DNA of 35,207 bases from the NCBI GenBank assembly GCA_947459115.1, contig CANHCC010000006.1:1-35207 (forward strand), written 5' to 3'. This DNA comes from Bacteroidota bacterium (GTDB lineage: Bacteria; Bacteroidota; Bacteroidia; J057; RFSG01). The translations under genes were made by a program, and so were the position numbers. Below are positions 26,130 through 34,297 of the stretch, piece by piece. How positions within the stretch are numbered: the stretch's first letter is position 1; each line of letters begins with the position of its first letter. The notes under the pieces are model-generated. The model ran no database searches. It saw only the letters and a program-made list of their open reading frames with translations, and was not told where the DNA came from.

Positions 26130-27443
26130 TTGAAAACCAAATCTCATCGCAAACCCAAGGTAAATGTGATTACCCTGGGATGCTCCAAAAATATTGTGGA
26201 CTCCGAGGTGTTGTTAGCTCAACTCAAAGGCAACGACATTCCTGCTTTGCATGAAGCAGAGGAAGATGCCTCGGTCATTGTCATCAATACCTGTGGCTTC
26301 ATTGACCGAGCCAAGGAAGAATCTATCAACACCATCCTCGAATACGCCGAGAAAAAAGAGCAGGGCGAAATCGAACAACTCTTTGTTACCGGCTGCTTAT
26401 CCGAACGCTACCGGGAGGATCTTGAAAAAGAAATCCCCATCGTGGATGCCTGGTTCGGAACCATGGAGCTCCCCGGTCTCCTTCACAAATTGGGTGCTGA
26501 TTATAAACACGAACTTCTAGGGGAACGAACCCTCACGACCCAAAGTCATTATGCCTTCCTTAAAATTTCTGAGGGATGCGATCGACCTTGTTCTTTTTGT
26601 GCGATTCCCCTCATGCGGGGGAAAAATCAATCCCGCTCTATCGAGTTCCTGACTCAGGAAGCTACCTTTCTTGTCTCCAAAGGTGTAAAAGAAATTATCC
26701 TCATCGCACAGGACCTCACCGCCTACGGGATGGATTTGTACGGGAGCAGAAGACTCAATGACCTTCTCATTTCCCTGGCAGGGGTGCCTGGTCTCGAGTG
26801 GATTCGTTTACAATATGCCTACCCTTCCCAATTCCCGGAAGAAATTCTCGATACCATGCGGGAATATCCCAATATCTGTAAATATCTGGACATGCCCCTC
26901 CAACACATCAGCGATCGCATGTTAAAATCCATGCGCCGGGGCATTACCAAAAGAAGAACCATAGAATTATTAGAGACCATCCGGGCTAAGGTGCCCGGTA
27001 TTACCCTTCGCACCACCCTGATTGCCGGATATCCGGGTGAGACAGAAGAAGACTTCCAGGAGTTACTGGATTTCGTTGAGGAACAAAAATTTGACCGCCT
27101 CGGAGTATTCCCTTATTCCCACGAAGAAAATACCCATGCCTACACACTCGAAGACGATGTGCCGGATGAAATCAAACAGGAAAGAGTTTCTGAAATTATG
27201 GAAATCCAGCAGGATATCTCCGAGCGTATCAACGAGGCCAAAGTCGGCAAGGTTTTTAAAGTAATTATAGATCGAAAAGAGGGTAAGTTCTTGATAGGCA
27301 GAACAGAGTCTGATTCTCCTGAAGTTGACAACGAAGTCATCATCCGGGGCAATCTCCACAACGCCCAACCGGGAGACTTTGTACAGGTTCTCATAAAAGA
27401 AGCTGAAGCCTTTGACCTCATCGGAGAAATTACCCCTGCATGA
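26130..27443 (+). CDS. rimO: Ribosomal protein S12 methylthiotransferase
   Basis: A 437-residue radical-SAM enzyme that adds a methylthio group to an aspartate of ribosomal protein S12. Two Fe-S sites are visible: Cys18 (ITLGCSKN), Cys55 (NTCGFI) and Cys89 (TGCLSERY) for the auxiliary cluster, and Cys150, Cys154, Cys157 in EGCDRPCSFCAIPLMRG for the radical-SAM cluster. The C-terminal TRAM domain follows HEENTHAY. The start must be TTG at 26130: the frame is closed by the TAA that ends ftsY and no other start lies before the conserved N-terminus. It overlaps the next gene by ATGA. Confidence 0.96.
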   Translation: MKTKSHRKPKVNVITLGCSKNIVDSEVLLAQLKGNDIPALHEAEEDASVIVINTCGFIDRAKEESINTILEYAEKKEQGEIEQLFVTGCLSERYREDLEKEIPIVDAWFGTMELPGLLHKLGADYKHELLGERTLTTQSHYAFLKISEGCDRPCSFCAIPLMRGKNQSRSIEFLTQEATFLVSKGVKEIILIAQDLTAYGMDLYGSRRLNDLLISLAGVPGLEWIRLQYAYPSQFPEEILDTMREYPNICKYLDMPLQHISDRMLKSMRRGITKRRTIELLETIRAKVPGITLRTTLIAGYPGETEEDFQELLDFVEEQKFDRLGVFPYSHEENTHAYTLEDDVPDEIKQERVSEIMEIQQDISERINEAKVGKVFKVIIDRKEGKFLIGRTESDSPEVDNEVIIRGNLHNAQPGDFVQVLIKEAEAFDLIGEITPA

Positions 27444-28615
27444 AAACCCTGAAGGCATGGATTCTGATTGGGGTTTTGGGTTGGTTACCAACCCTGGCCT
27501 TGGGAAAAGCCCTGCCCCTCTCTCTGGAATTCGCTTGTTTCCGGAAACTCAAACCCGGCACCGAATTCAATACCCTCCTTCAGATAGACATCCTCCCGGA
27601 AAACGCCAAACCGTCCAACAACCAACTCGTCATCGAGTTTCGCCAAAATCAGAAGGTAGTCTATCAGTTAAGTCGACAGGTAAACCTCGGCGCAGATAGC
27701 CGCTTTCTTGAATATTGGATTACCCTCCCGGATGGGCATTATGAGGTCTCCTTGGAATTTCATTCCCCTCAATATCCGGTGCCCCTACTTTATTTTCGAT
27801 CCTTCTATGCCAGATCATTAAATCAGACCTGGGCGGTGTCGGATATACAAATGATGAACCCCGAAACCGGCAAACATCTTCTTCAAAAAGACCTTGCCGG
27901 CATCAATGGGAAAATCCCCTTTACTTGTGACCTCTATCTCTCTGCCTCCGGTTTGTTTACAGCCAGAGCCATTCTTTACCGTCAGGATGAAAACCCTTAT
28001 TCCGATGCAGCCGGAAAATACACTTCCCTTGGACAAGTGTCCGTTTTAATCCCTCAAATACGGGGACCACAGTTTACCTTCTCCGGATTATTGCCTTCCG
28101 AGGGCCTTGAGTCCGGCTCTTATCTCGTTGAGGTTTTCATTTACCAGGAAGACCGGATTGTGGCAGAAGCCGGCTATGCCTTTAATATTGTCTGGCAGAG
28201 AATCCCGGAAATATTGGCCAATCCCGAACAATACGCTCCGTTCATGAAATGGAAATTTGCAGATCAGACCCTTCCCGAAGCCCTGTTTACTTCTTCCGGC
28301 TTTCTGGAATATTGGATCCAGCAAAATGAATTTCAGGGAGGCTATCCCTATGAAGCCATGGAACAGTATTTTCAGAGGGCGTTAGCCTCTGATTCCCTAT
28401 TTCTTCAAGCCCATGCATGGAATTCTCCCAGAGGTCAATATTTCCTCCTCTTGGGCGAACCAGATTCCATTACCTCTTTGTTATACCACAATGACAGCAT
28501 TTTAATTTGGCGCTATACGGCCCCTCCCTTGTGCAAATACTTCATTAAACCTGAAGGCGAAACCACCTGGCAGGAGCTTAGTCTAAGTCATAAAATGCGA
28601 TTGATGCTCATTTGA
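27440..28615 (+). CDS. Exported GWxTD domain protein
   Basis: A 391-residue protein with an N-terminal signal segment (MKTLKAWILIGVLGWLPTLA, cleavage near GKA). The middle is beta-rich (IDILPENAKPSNNQLVIEF, GSYLVEVFIYQEDRIVAEAG). The C-terminal part (about residues 270-391), with FMKWKFADQTL, GYPYEAMEQYFQRA, PRGQYFLLLGEPDSI and LIWRYTAP, follows the GWxTD domain, in which a partly processed helical region precedes an RG-xxY-xxxGEPD core. The GW-TD residues themselves are changed to AWNSPRG. Proteins of this family are common in Bacteroidota and their function is unknown. It starts inside the rimO stop. Confidence 0.78.
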   Translation: MKTLKAWILIGVLGWLPTLALGKALPLSLEFACFRKLKPGTEFNTLLQIDILPENAKPSNNQLVIEFRQNQKVVYQLSRQVNLGADSRFLEYWITLPDGHYEVSLEFHSPQYPVPLLYFRSFYARSLNQTWAVSDIQMMNPETGKHLLQKDLAGINGKIPFTCDLYLSASGLFTARAILYRQDENPYSDAAGKYTSLGQVSVLIPQIRGPQFTFSGLLPSEGLESGSYLVEVFIYQEDRIVAEAGYAFNIVWQRIPEILANPEQYAPFMKWKFADQTLPEALFTSSGFLEYWIQQNEFQGGYPYEAMEQYFQRALASDSLFLQAHAWNSPRGQYFLLLGEPDSITSLLYHNDSILIWRYTAPPLCKYFIKPEGETTWQELSLSHKMRLMLI

Positions 28616-28618
28616 TAC

Positions 28619-30100
28619 ATGCGGAATTTTAAGAGTGATTTTTTAGAGGCGGCCCCGGAGCTGAGTAGTTTTTATCCCTATCTGTCCGGACTTCCCCCCT
28701 TGCCCAATCTCATTGCGCGCAAGCAGGAGACCTATCGGAATCGGGAGACTCTGCTTGCTGCTTTCCAAAGACAATACCAAAACGTACCCCAAATGGAAGC
28801 CGTCTCCCGATCCCTGGAACAGCTCGCACACCCAACCACTTTTACTATCACAACAGGCCATCAAATTTGTTTTGGAACAGGGCCTTTGTATGTCATACAG
28901 AAAACACTAACGATTATCCGTCAGGCTGAAGAATGGACCCGACAAAATCCCGACTACAAAGTCGTGCCTGTCTTCTGGATGGCCTCCGAAGACCACGATT
29001 TTGCCGAAGCCAATCACCTCTTTCTCCGCCACGACGAAAAAATACTCTACCCGGGCGAGTGGAAAGGGCCTGTGGGTCGCAAGCCTATAGGGCCTGAGAT
29101 TCATGCCGTTCTTGAACAGCCTGCATTGCAATGGCTTAAACCCTTTTATCAGGAAGGCCATACCTGGGCTCAGGCCTTTCGTCTCATGATGCATCATCTC
29201 TTTGGGAAATACGGACTCCTCCTCTTAGATGGAGACGATCCGGAACTCAAAGAAGCCTTTCGCCCCGTATTCGAAGATGAACTCAAGCAGCATAAGGTTG
29301 CCAAACTCCTGCAAGCCAATTCCACCCGATACGGAGAACAATATCCCGTTCAGGCTTTTGTGCGTGAAGCCAATCTATTCCTGCTGGAAGGCAATCACCG
29401 TACCCCTGTCAAACCTCAGGCAGACGGCACTTTCCTCACTCCCGATCAAAGAGTCCTTACTCTCCCCGGAGATTATCCCGCACAGCAGTTTTCTCCATCA
29501 GCCTTGCTACGACCCTTATACCAGGAATGGGTTTTACCAAATCTCGCATACTCGGGTGGATGGGCAGAACTTGCCTATTGGATGCAATGCGGCGATCTCT
29601 TTAAACACTATCAAGTGCCAAGCCCGGCCTTGATTCCCCGATACACTGCCACGCTTATTCCGGAGGAAGTGGCGAATGCCGTACCTGACTACCGCCACGA
29701 CCCCGATGATCTTGAGAAAACCCTGCTCGAATCCATTTGGCCCACCGGCCCATGGAAAGACCAGACCGCCCTTCTCCTTGAAAATCTTCAGAATCTCGAA
29801 GAAATGATCCAACAAGTGGACCATTCCCTCATCCGCACACTTGAAGGCGAAAAACACAAACTCCAATCCTTTCTCCTCGAACAATTCCCAAAAAAAATCC
29901 GCAAGCAGCTCAAAAACCGCCACGCAGATAAATTCAAACCCATCGAAACCCTGCGCAATTGGCAAAGCCCCGGGGGCGAGCTCCAGGAAAGAGTCCTGAA
30001 TATTTCCGCTTTTCCCCTTCCCCCGGCAGAATTGATAGATTTTCTTTATCGCTATCAGGGACTCTATCCCGGTAAACCGGTGATGATATTATTGAAGTAA
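28619..30100 (+). CDS. bshC: Bacillithiol biosynthesis cysteine-adding enzyme BshC
   Basis: A 493-residue BshC, which joins cysteine to glucosaminyl-malate in the last step of bacillithiol synthesis. Clear family stretches are ITTGHQICFGTGPLYVIQKT (about 79-98), VPVFWMASEDHDFAEANHLF (about 117-136), a Rossmann-like GKYGLLLLDGDDPELK, and the region WAELAYWMQCGDLFKHY. A long helical, coiled-coil-like C-terminal part (EKTLLESIW through FPKKIRKQLKNR) precedes the end. It is slightly shorter than the usual 510-540 residues. It follows the GWxTD gene after 3 nt and ends the operon; bshA and bshB must lie elsewhere. Confidence 0.95.
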   Translation: MRNFKSDFLEAAPELSSFYPYLSGLPPLPNLIARKQETYRNRETLLAAFQRQYQNVPQMEAVSRSLEQLAHPTTFTITTGHQICFGTGPLYVIQKTLTIIRQAEEWTRQNPDYKVVPVFWMASEDHDFAEANHLFLRHDEKILYPGEWKGPVGRKPIGPEIHAVLEQPALQWLKPFYQEGHTWAQAFRLMMHHLFGKYGLLLLDGDDPELKEAFRPVFEDELKQHKVAKLLQANSTRYGEQYPVQAFVREANLFLLEGNHRTPVKPQADGTFLTPDQRVLTLPGDYPAQQFSPSALLRPLYQEWVLPNLAYSGGWAELAYWMQCGDLFKHYQVPSPALIPRYTATLIPEEVANAVPDYRHDPDDLEKTLLESIWPTGPWKDQTALLLENLQNLEEMIQQVDHSLIRTLEGEKHKLQSFLLEQFPKKIRKQLKNRHADKFKPIETLRNWQSPGGELQERVLNISAFPLPPAELIDFLYRYQGLYPGKPVMILLK

Positions 30101-30210
30101 CTATTTCCATTAAAATCCATCATTTCAGGTATGCTTTAGGGTGATACATTAAAGGCCATTCGTTTCCCTGGAAAATCCCTAAACGAAAATTAAATTTGCT
30201 CCATACCCCT

Positions 30211-30299
30211 TGCCCTGAAAGGGCATCTCCCTTTCCCGATGACTTCAGTCATCGGGGACACATTACCAGCTAATCCAAAAGTCCCTGAGACTTTTTGGA
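30211..30299. repeat. Three consecutive short-loop hairpins (REP-like)
   Basis: TGCCC-TGAAA-GGGCA at 30211-30225; CCCGATGAC-TTCA-GTCATCGGG at 30235-30256 (9 perfect pairs); and TCCAAAAGTC (30274-30283) with GACTTTTTGGA (30289-30299), one bulge, around CCTGA. The loops are 4-5 nt and similar in sequence. This resembles intergenic REP units mobilised by RAYT-type transposases, but no such gene is in the window. They mark the border between the ftsY operon and the accessory region. Confidence 0.6.
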
Positions 30300-30325
30300 A
30301 TGAAACCTTCGTATGTATATATTTG
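30295..30325 (+). promoter_or_regulatory. Consensus promoter before a 49-codon ORF
   Basis: TTG (30295-30297), 20 nt, TATATTTG (30318-30325), then 4 nt to an ATG at 30330. The TTG falls in the right arm of the third hairpin. Confidence 0.45.
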
Positions 30326-30329
30326 TCAT

Positions 30330-30479
30330 ATGAAGGGACTCAACACTCCATCACTTACTGATTTATTGCAATATAGACCTCCCTCGGATGAATTGGAAAT
30401 TTGCGCAATAGGGGTGAGGGTAGCGGAATTAGGAGTTACCGGCAATGCTAAAAGGAAGAAGAACATTCCAATACAATGA
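30330..30479 (+). CDS. Possible small protein, 49 residues
   Basis: MKGLNTPSLTDLLQYRPPSD... ends in a basic tail (NAKRKKNIPIQ). No family is recognised and there is no signal or membrane segment. In its favour are a promoter matching both boxes and a start 4 nt after the -7 box, the same layout as other genes here; against it are short length and position in a region with signs of decay. It could be the N-terminal remnant of a longer, broken gene. Confidence 0.3.
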   Translation: MKGLNTPSLTDLLQYRPPSDELEICAIGVRVAELGVTGNAKRKKNIPIQ

Positions 30480-30689
30480 CTAAATATGGAACGAACATAG
30501 AAACCATTTTAACTACTTTGACTGCCAATTTTCCTGACCTTGCTTAGCTATTTGGCCAGATAACAGATAAGAAAGAAAAAGCCTACTCTTCTCATTTTTT
30601 AAAATTTATTTTAGCCAGCCGTACAAACAGCGCTTTAGCAGTTCAATATTAAAAACTTTTTTTATTAACCTTTTTCGTTAAGAAATATT

Positions 30690-30697
30690 TATCTTTG
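30690..30697 (+). promoter_or_regulatory. -7 box of higBA, almost touching the start
   Basis: TATCTTTG is followed by TA and the GTG at 30700. If this is the functional box the toxin mRNA begins at or within the first codon. Confidence 0.45.
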
Positions 30698-30699
30698 TA

Positions 30700-31032
30700 G
30701 TGGAAATAAGTTACAAAAACCGAAAACTCGAAAAGCAACTAAACGACCCAAAAGAGATGGTAAAATCTTTTGGACAGTTGGCTCGCAAAGTGAATCAAAG
30801 GTTGAAGGATTTAACCGATGCAGACAATTTAGCGATAATGAGAACCATGCCGGCAGCAAGATGCCACGAACTGACAGGCGACCGAAAAGGCGAATTAGCG
30901 GTTGATGTTTCAGGCAACTACCGCATGATTTTTGAGCCGCTCCACAACCCGATACCTAAAAAAGATGATGGCGGTTTGAATTGGGAACAAGTCACCAAAA
31001 TTCAGATTAACGAAATCGAAGACTACCATTAA
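30700..31032 (+). CDS. higB: HigB-type toxin (RelE superfamily mRNA interferase)
   Basis: A 110-residue protein starting with GTG. The sequence ISYKNRKLEKQLNDP, then FGQLARKVNQRLKDL, CHELTGDRKGELAVDV and YRMIFEPL, follows the HigB/RelE fold: two N-terminal helices and a sheet ending with the basic/aromatic YRMIF strand used in mRNA cleavage. It precedes the antitoxin by 22 nt, the reverse order typical of higBA. The GTG is 2 nt from a -7 box, so the true start or promoter deserves attention; no later methionine before residue 19 would keep the conserved N-terminus. Confidence 0.85.
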   Translation: MEISYKNRKLEKQLNDPKEMVKSFGQLARKVNQRLKDLTDADNLAIMRTMPAARCHELTGDRKGELAVDVSGNYRMIFEPLHNPIPKKDDGGLNWEQVTKIQINEIEDYH

Positions 31033-31054
31033 CAAACAGAATTAAACAAACAAT

Positions 31055-32149
31055 ATGGCAACGACACTTGAAATAGCAAAATCTCTACTCTCCCCTCCTG
31101 GCGATACTATTCAAGAACACATAGATTTTATCGGCATGAGCCAAGCGGAACTTGCCGAAAGAATGGGAAGACCCAAAGAAAAAATTAACGACATCATTAA
31201 AGGTAGAGAGCCAATCACAACGGCAACTGCTTTTCAATTAGAAAAAGTGTTGGGCATTTCCGCAAGCTTTTGGCTGAACAGAGAAAAGACATTCCGAAAA
31301 GAATTATATGAATTGCAACAACAGGAAGATTTTGAAAAAAAGAAAGACTGGTTAAGTGAATTTCCTGTAAATGAAATGCGGAAATTCGGTTGGCTTCCCG
31401 ATACAAAAGAAAAACATGTTTTGGTGGACAGTCTGCTGAAATTCTTTTGTGTAGCAAGCACCGATGAATGGCAACGCATTTACCTTGACGAAGAAGTTTC
31501 GGTTGCTTTTAGAGTTTCTTTAGCTCATACGAAAAGTCCACACGCCATTTCTGCATGGTTACGCAAAGGCGAAATTCAATCCAAAGAAATTGAAATTTCG
31601 GAATTTGATAAAAAGAGATTCAAAGATGCATTAGCAGAAATTAAAGAACTGGCTTTTTTGATGCCTGATGATTTCACGCAACAATTACAAAGCATTTGTG
31701 CCAAATGTGGTGTAGCAGTAGTGTTTACCCCAAATTTGCCAAAAGCACCCATAAGCGGAGCAACCAGATGGTTTCACAACAAACCGATCATTCAACTTTC
31801 AGGAAGATTTAGAGCCAACGACCATTTTTGGTTTACCTTTTTTCACGAAGCAGCTCACATCATTTTGCATGGAAAAAAAGACGTTTTCTTGGAAAATTTA
31901 GAAGGCACCGAAATGAACCAAGCGAAAGAAGATGAAGCCAATGCTTTTGCAGCTAAGGTATTGATTGAAGATAAAGACTGGAAGGAAATCACGAGTAATT
32001 TACCCTTAATGCCCATGCAAATTGAACGATATGCAAAAAAACTCAGAGTTACTCCCGGAATCATTGTTGGGCGTTTGCAACACGAAGACTTGGTTTCAAA
32101 AGCTTTTGGAAATGAACTAAAAACCCAAATCGAACACTACCATTTATAA
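31055..32149 (+). CDS. higA: HigA-type antitoxin with XRE domain fused to ImmA/IrrE-type metallopeptidase domain
   Basis: A 364-residue protein. Residues about 15-75 form a HigA-like helix-turn-helix (GMSQAELAERMGRPKEKIND, then TATAFQLEKVLGISASFW). After a linker region, the C-terminal half is an ImmA/IrrE (DUF955) domain with the zinc motif FFHEAAHIILHGK, HExxH at 264-268, preceded by the ISGATRW and PIIQLSGR strands, and followed by EDEANAFAAKVLI. It should bind the operon DNA and neutralise HigB; the peptidase domain may allow self-cleavage or repressor cleavage on a signal. This long form is common next to HigB in Bacteroidota and Pseudomonadota. Confidence 0.87.
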   Translation: MATTLEIAKSLLSPPGDTIQEHIDFIGMSQAELAERMGRPKEKINDIIKGREPITTATAFQLEKVLGISASFWLNREKTFRKELYELQQQEDFEKKKDWLSEFPVNEMRKFGWLPDTKEKHVLVDSLLKFFCVASTDEWQRIYLDEEVSVAFRVSLAHTKSPHAISAWLRKGEIQSKEIEISEFDKKRFKDALAEIKELAFLMPDDFTQQLQSICAKCGVAVVFTPNLPKAPISGATRWFHNKPIIQLSGRFRANDHFWFTFFHEAAHIILHGKKDVFLENLEGTEMNQAKEDEANAFAAKVLIEDKDWKEITSNLPLMPMQIERYAKKLRVTPGIIVGRLQHEDLVSKAFGNELKTQIEHYHL

Positions 32150-32179
32150 CTAATATTTCATTACTCATTATTGAAATAG

Positions 32180-32365
32180 ATGCCAACATTACACTGGATA
32201 GGAAAAGATAAAATTATCAATCATCACATGGATATGCCGTTTAATGTTTTGGAACACGCCTATGGCTTTGACAACGGAACGCAAACAGACCAAGAAACCA
32301 ACAGCGGAAACAAAATAATACATGGCGACAACCTTGAAGTGCTGAAATCCTTTTTGCTCGAATAC
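32180..32365 (+). pseudogene. 5' fragment of a site-specific DNA methyltransferase (type III Mod-like)
   Basis: 62 codons match the N-terminus of adenine-specific methyltransferases of the type III Mod kind: MPTLHWIGKDKIINHHMDMP at the start, then GNKIIHGDNLEVLKSFLLEY, the segment just before the catalytic NPPY/DPPY motif. The match stops at the Tyr codon ending at 32365, where the terminal sequence of an insertion element begins (TGTATAATC). No remaining part of the methyltransferase was found downstream, so the catalytic core is lost. It starts 31 nt after the antitoxin gene and was probably part of a defence cluster. Confidence 0.8.
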
Positions 32366-32768
32366 TGTATAATCTGGATCCAACTGCCCCCCATTCCGGC
32401 CTGAACTGACCGCTCTGATTTTGGTGTTAAATCTACCTGTGAAAAGAACCAGGGCAATGTTATTTGTTTTTTCATAATGATTTTCCTTTGAGCTCGATTC
32501 GGTGAGCTGAACCGAGGATTCTGTCGAGTATGGCATCAGCAGTGATTGGTTTGTCAATAATGTCATAACAGGCATTAACGGGGAGCTGGGAGCAAATGAT
32601 TGCGGATTTTTGACCGTGTCGGTCTTCGAATAGTTCCTTTAAATCCAGACGATTAAATTCTTTGGTCTTTTGTAACTTAAAGTCCTTGAGTATCTATATG
32701 TCGTAAGAATCCATCCAGCTGCGTCTTATACTTTCCATAAACTCCCTTCTCTTATTACTTAAAATTTC
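32366..32768 (-). mobile_element. Remnant of an IS21-family insertion sequence
   Basis: The left boundary at 32366 starts with TGT, as IS21 ends do, followed by end-type repeats with CAACTGCCCC (32380s) and a diverged TGAACTGACC about 20 nt further on, as in the multiple terminal repeats of this family. Behind it lies the C-terminal part of istB on the minus strand. istA and the other end are not visible, so the element is deleted at one side as well as mutated. Confidence 0.75.
32472..32768 (-). pseudogene. istB: istB fragment (IS21 transposition helper ATPase), with internal stop
   Basis: Translated on the minus strand, the frame from 32768 reads EILSNKRREFMESIRRSWMD, then SYDI, a TAG at 32696-32694, and continues ILKDFKLQKTKEFNRL, LDLKELFEDRHGQKSA, IICSQLPVNACYDII, DKPITADAILDRIL and GSAHRIELKGKSL, ending with TGA at 32474-32472. 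The last 60 residues match the IstB C-terminus almost point for point (EDRHG-KS-II-SQLPV...ADAILDR...AHRIELKG). The DDF-like Walker B region reads KDF, and the N-terminal ATPase part with Walker A is missing. Confidence 0.85.
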
Positions 32769-33170
32769 TTATTAGAGGTTATGCACGCTTATTTATAAGG
32801 TAATCGTGGATTTTGTCGAAAGTGTTTTTACTTTATAATCAGGCAATGTCCTAACTACTCTATTTCGAACAAATTGCTGCCTCGACCAATCATTGAATTT
32901 TGTTGCTCGGTATAGGTCGGACTTTTAAACTGCGATCTGTAACGAGAATACTGGAGTGGTCCTTTGTGGATTCAAATTATTGTCTTAAACATAGGCATCT
33001 GAATATTTTAACATTTTTGGGTCACTGCACATTCGTGTAACCATGAAATTTTATTAATTTAGTGAAGTTAAATGAGATGGTTTGGGGAAGGATACACTGA
33101 AAAAATTCACTCTTGTATTATAAGCCATACATTTGAGCATACGAGCAATTAAAGACAATATCAGTTAAAT
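32769..33170. other. Intergenic region without recognised gene
   Basis: About 400 nt, A+T-rich, with stops in all frames at short intervals. The only signal seen is a -7 box TACATTTG at 33128-33135, 35 nt before the ATG at 33171, without a well-placed TTG. Confidence 0.5.
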
Positions 33171-33713
33171 ATGGAGAAACTAAAATTTTGGCTAAAAAGA
33201 ATTTATCTTTTATCACTTAGCGCTAAAAAGCAGGAGGAATTCGTCTGGAAAGAATTAAAAAAAACACTTGATGAATCTAAGTTGAGATATGGAGTTTATG
33301 AGCGTGAAAAATATATTTCAGGCAATTATGAATTAAGTGATGGAAATGTTGGTCATTTCTACTATTTTGTTAATGATAATACCTTCGTATGTTCTGTTCA
33401 CATGCATGGGGACTACCCTACTGCGTTAACAACCGATTTATTTATTCTTGCTGCGCATTTCAATAATATATTAAACAATGGAGTTGTCATTGTAAATGTA
33501 CAGGATCATCATGTAGAATATCGTCTCACCAGGGATTTATTAATACCACTTTTATATTCCGGCGAAATATATTTTCAATTGATACGGCATATTCATACCT
33601 CGAAAGATGTCTTCTTGGCATTTCGAAGACTTATAGTTGAACAAGAAGCACCAGCTATCATTATTGCAGATATGTTAAGCGAAAAAAAATCTGAGCCTGA
33701 TAATTCAAATTAA
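33171..33713 (+). CDS. Uncharacterised protein, possibly YbjN-like fold
   Basis: A 180-residue soluble protein with no signal peptide or membrane helix. It starts with a basic amphipathic stretch (MEKLKFWLKRIYLLSLSAKK), then a helix-rich middle and alternating strands: GHFYYFVNDNTFVCSVHM, VVIVNVQDHHVEYRLTRDLL and a C-terminal helical region (DVFLAFRRLIVEQEAPAIII). The order of a strand pair, a long helix with an F-x-x-H-F-N-N pattern (LAAHFNNIL), then two strands and a helix, is reminiscent of YbjN/type III secretion chaperone-like domains. This is a weak resemblance, and function is unknown. Codon use is A+T-rich like its neighbours, unlike the ftsY operon. Confidence 0.6.
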   Translation: MEKLKFWLKRIYLLSLSAKKQEEFVWKELKKTLDESKLRYGVYEREKYISGNYELSDGNVGHFYYFVNDNTFVCSVHMHGDYPTALTTDLFILAAHFNNILNNGVVIVNVQDHHVEYRLTRDLLIPLLYSGEIYFQLIRHIHTSKDVFLAFRRLIVEQEAPAIIIADMLSEKKSEPDNSN

Positions 33714-34297
33714 TATTGTCTATAACAGCAGTTATACCCGATGCATTACAAGTAAAATGCCGCTATCAAATAATAATAGGCACCTTTTATTAAAATGCAC
33801 TTAATGTAATTTTGGCTAGACTTGCAGGATTCATTTTGTGATTATAGGATATCCTTAGAATCATTCTGCATACAAGAGCACCTTCGTGCATACTTGAATA
33901 ATAGCATTCTGCAAAGAATATCATGTAGTATGATTCTGCCAGTACTTTGGCTTATCGTCGATAAAAAGACAGACTTATCAATACAACAGAAGCCTCAAGC
34001 TAGAGGAGATTCATTTAGGTTATGGTCTTTGGTCAATCCGTATGATAAATCCTTATGCACACCCTGTTTCGTATTATACGGTCCATAACAGAACCTACAT
34101 GAATAATCCCTGCTCATATTTGAGCAACTACTTCAACAGCCAAGCACCATTTTAAGTAGCACATCAATACGGAAATATATTAATTTCGAGGAATGATTGG
34201 CCTGTCCCCTACCCTAAACAGCTCTTTAACTTGATTTGTTGGTGATAAATAGGGTCAAATCATTCACTCACATAATCTTTTACTCAAACATACACAA
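33714..34297. other. Intergenic region without convincing gene
   Basis: 584 nt. An 88-codon open frame at 33822-34088 has no family resemblance and an irregular composition, and is taken as noise. Several direct words recur (CATTCTGCA, GCATAC), and no hairpin of note or promoter before the channel gene was found. Confidence 0.5.

Larger units (their letters stand above)
30101..30699. other. Long intergenic region before higB
   Basis: A 599-nt region with no established gene. It holds the three hairpins (30211-30299), a promoter-like pair with a 49-codon ORF (30330-30479), and a second short frame overlapping it by ATGA (MTKYGTNIETILTTL..., stop TAG at 30545-30547, readable for about 22 more codons). 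These may be remains of a decayed gene. The rest is A+T-rich without recognisable features except the higB -7 box at 30690. Confidence 0.5.

Noticed and set aside
25563-26147. Long antisense frame across ftsY (and similar ones across rimO at 27063-27491 and bshC at 29534-29965)
   Set aside because: They mirror strongly conserved genes, give low-complexity or unconserved peptides and have no promoter or family match.
30476-30652. Single stop-interrupted gene reaching to 30652
   Set aside because: On recounting the bases the frame closes at 30611-30613; the further stretch (LKFILASRTNSALAV) is in another frame, so continuity needs a frameshift for which there is no independent evidence.
33822-34088. 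88-codon ORF between the unknown protein and the channel
   Set aside because: No family pattern, mixed composition with many Cys and Ser, no promoter or coupling with neighbours.
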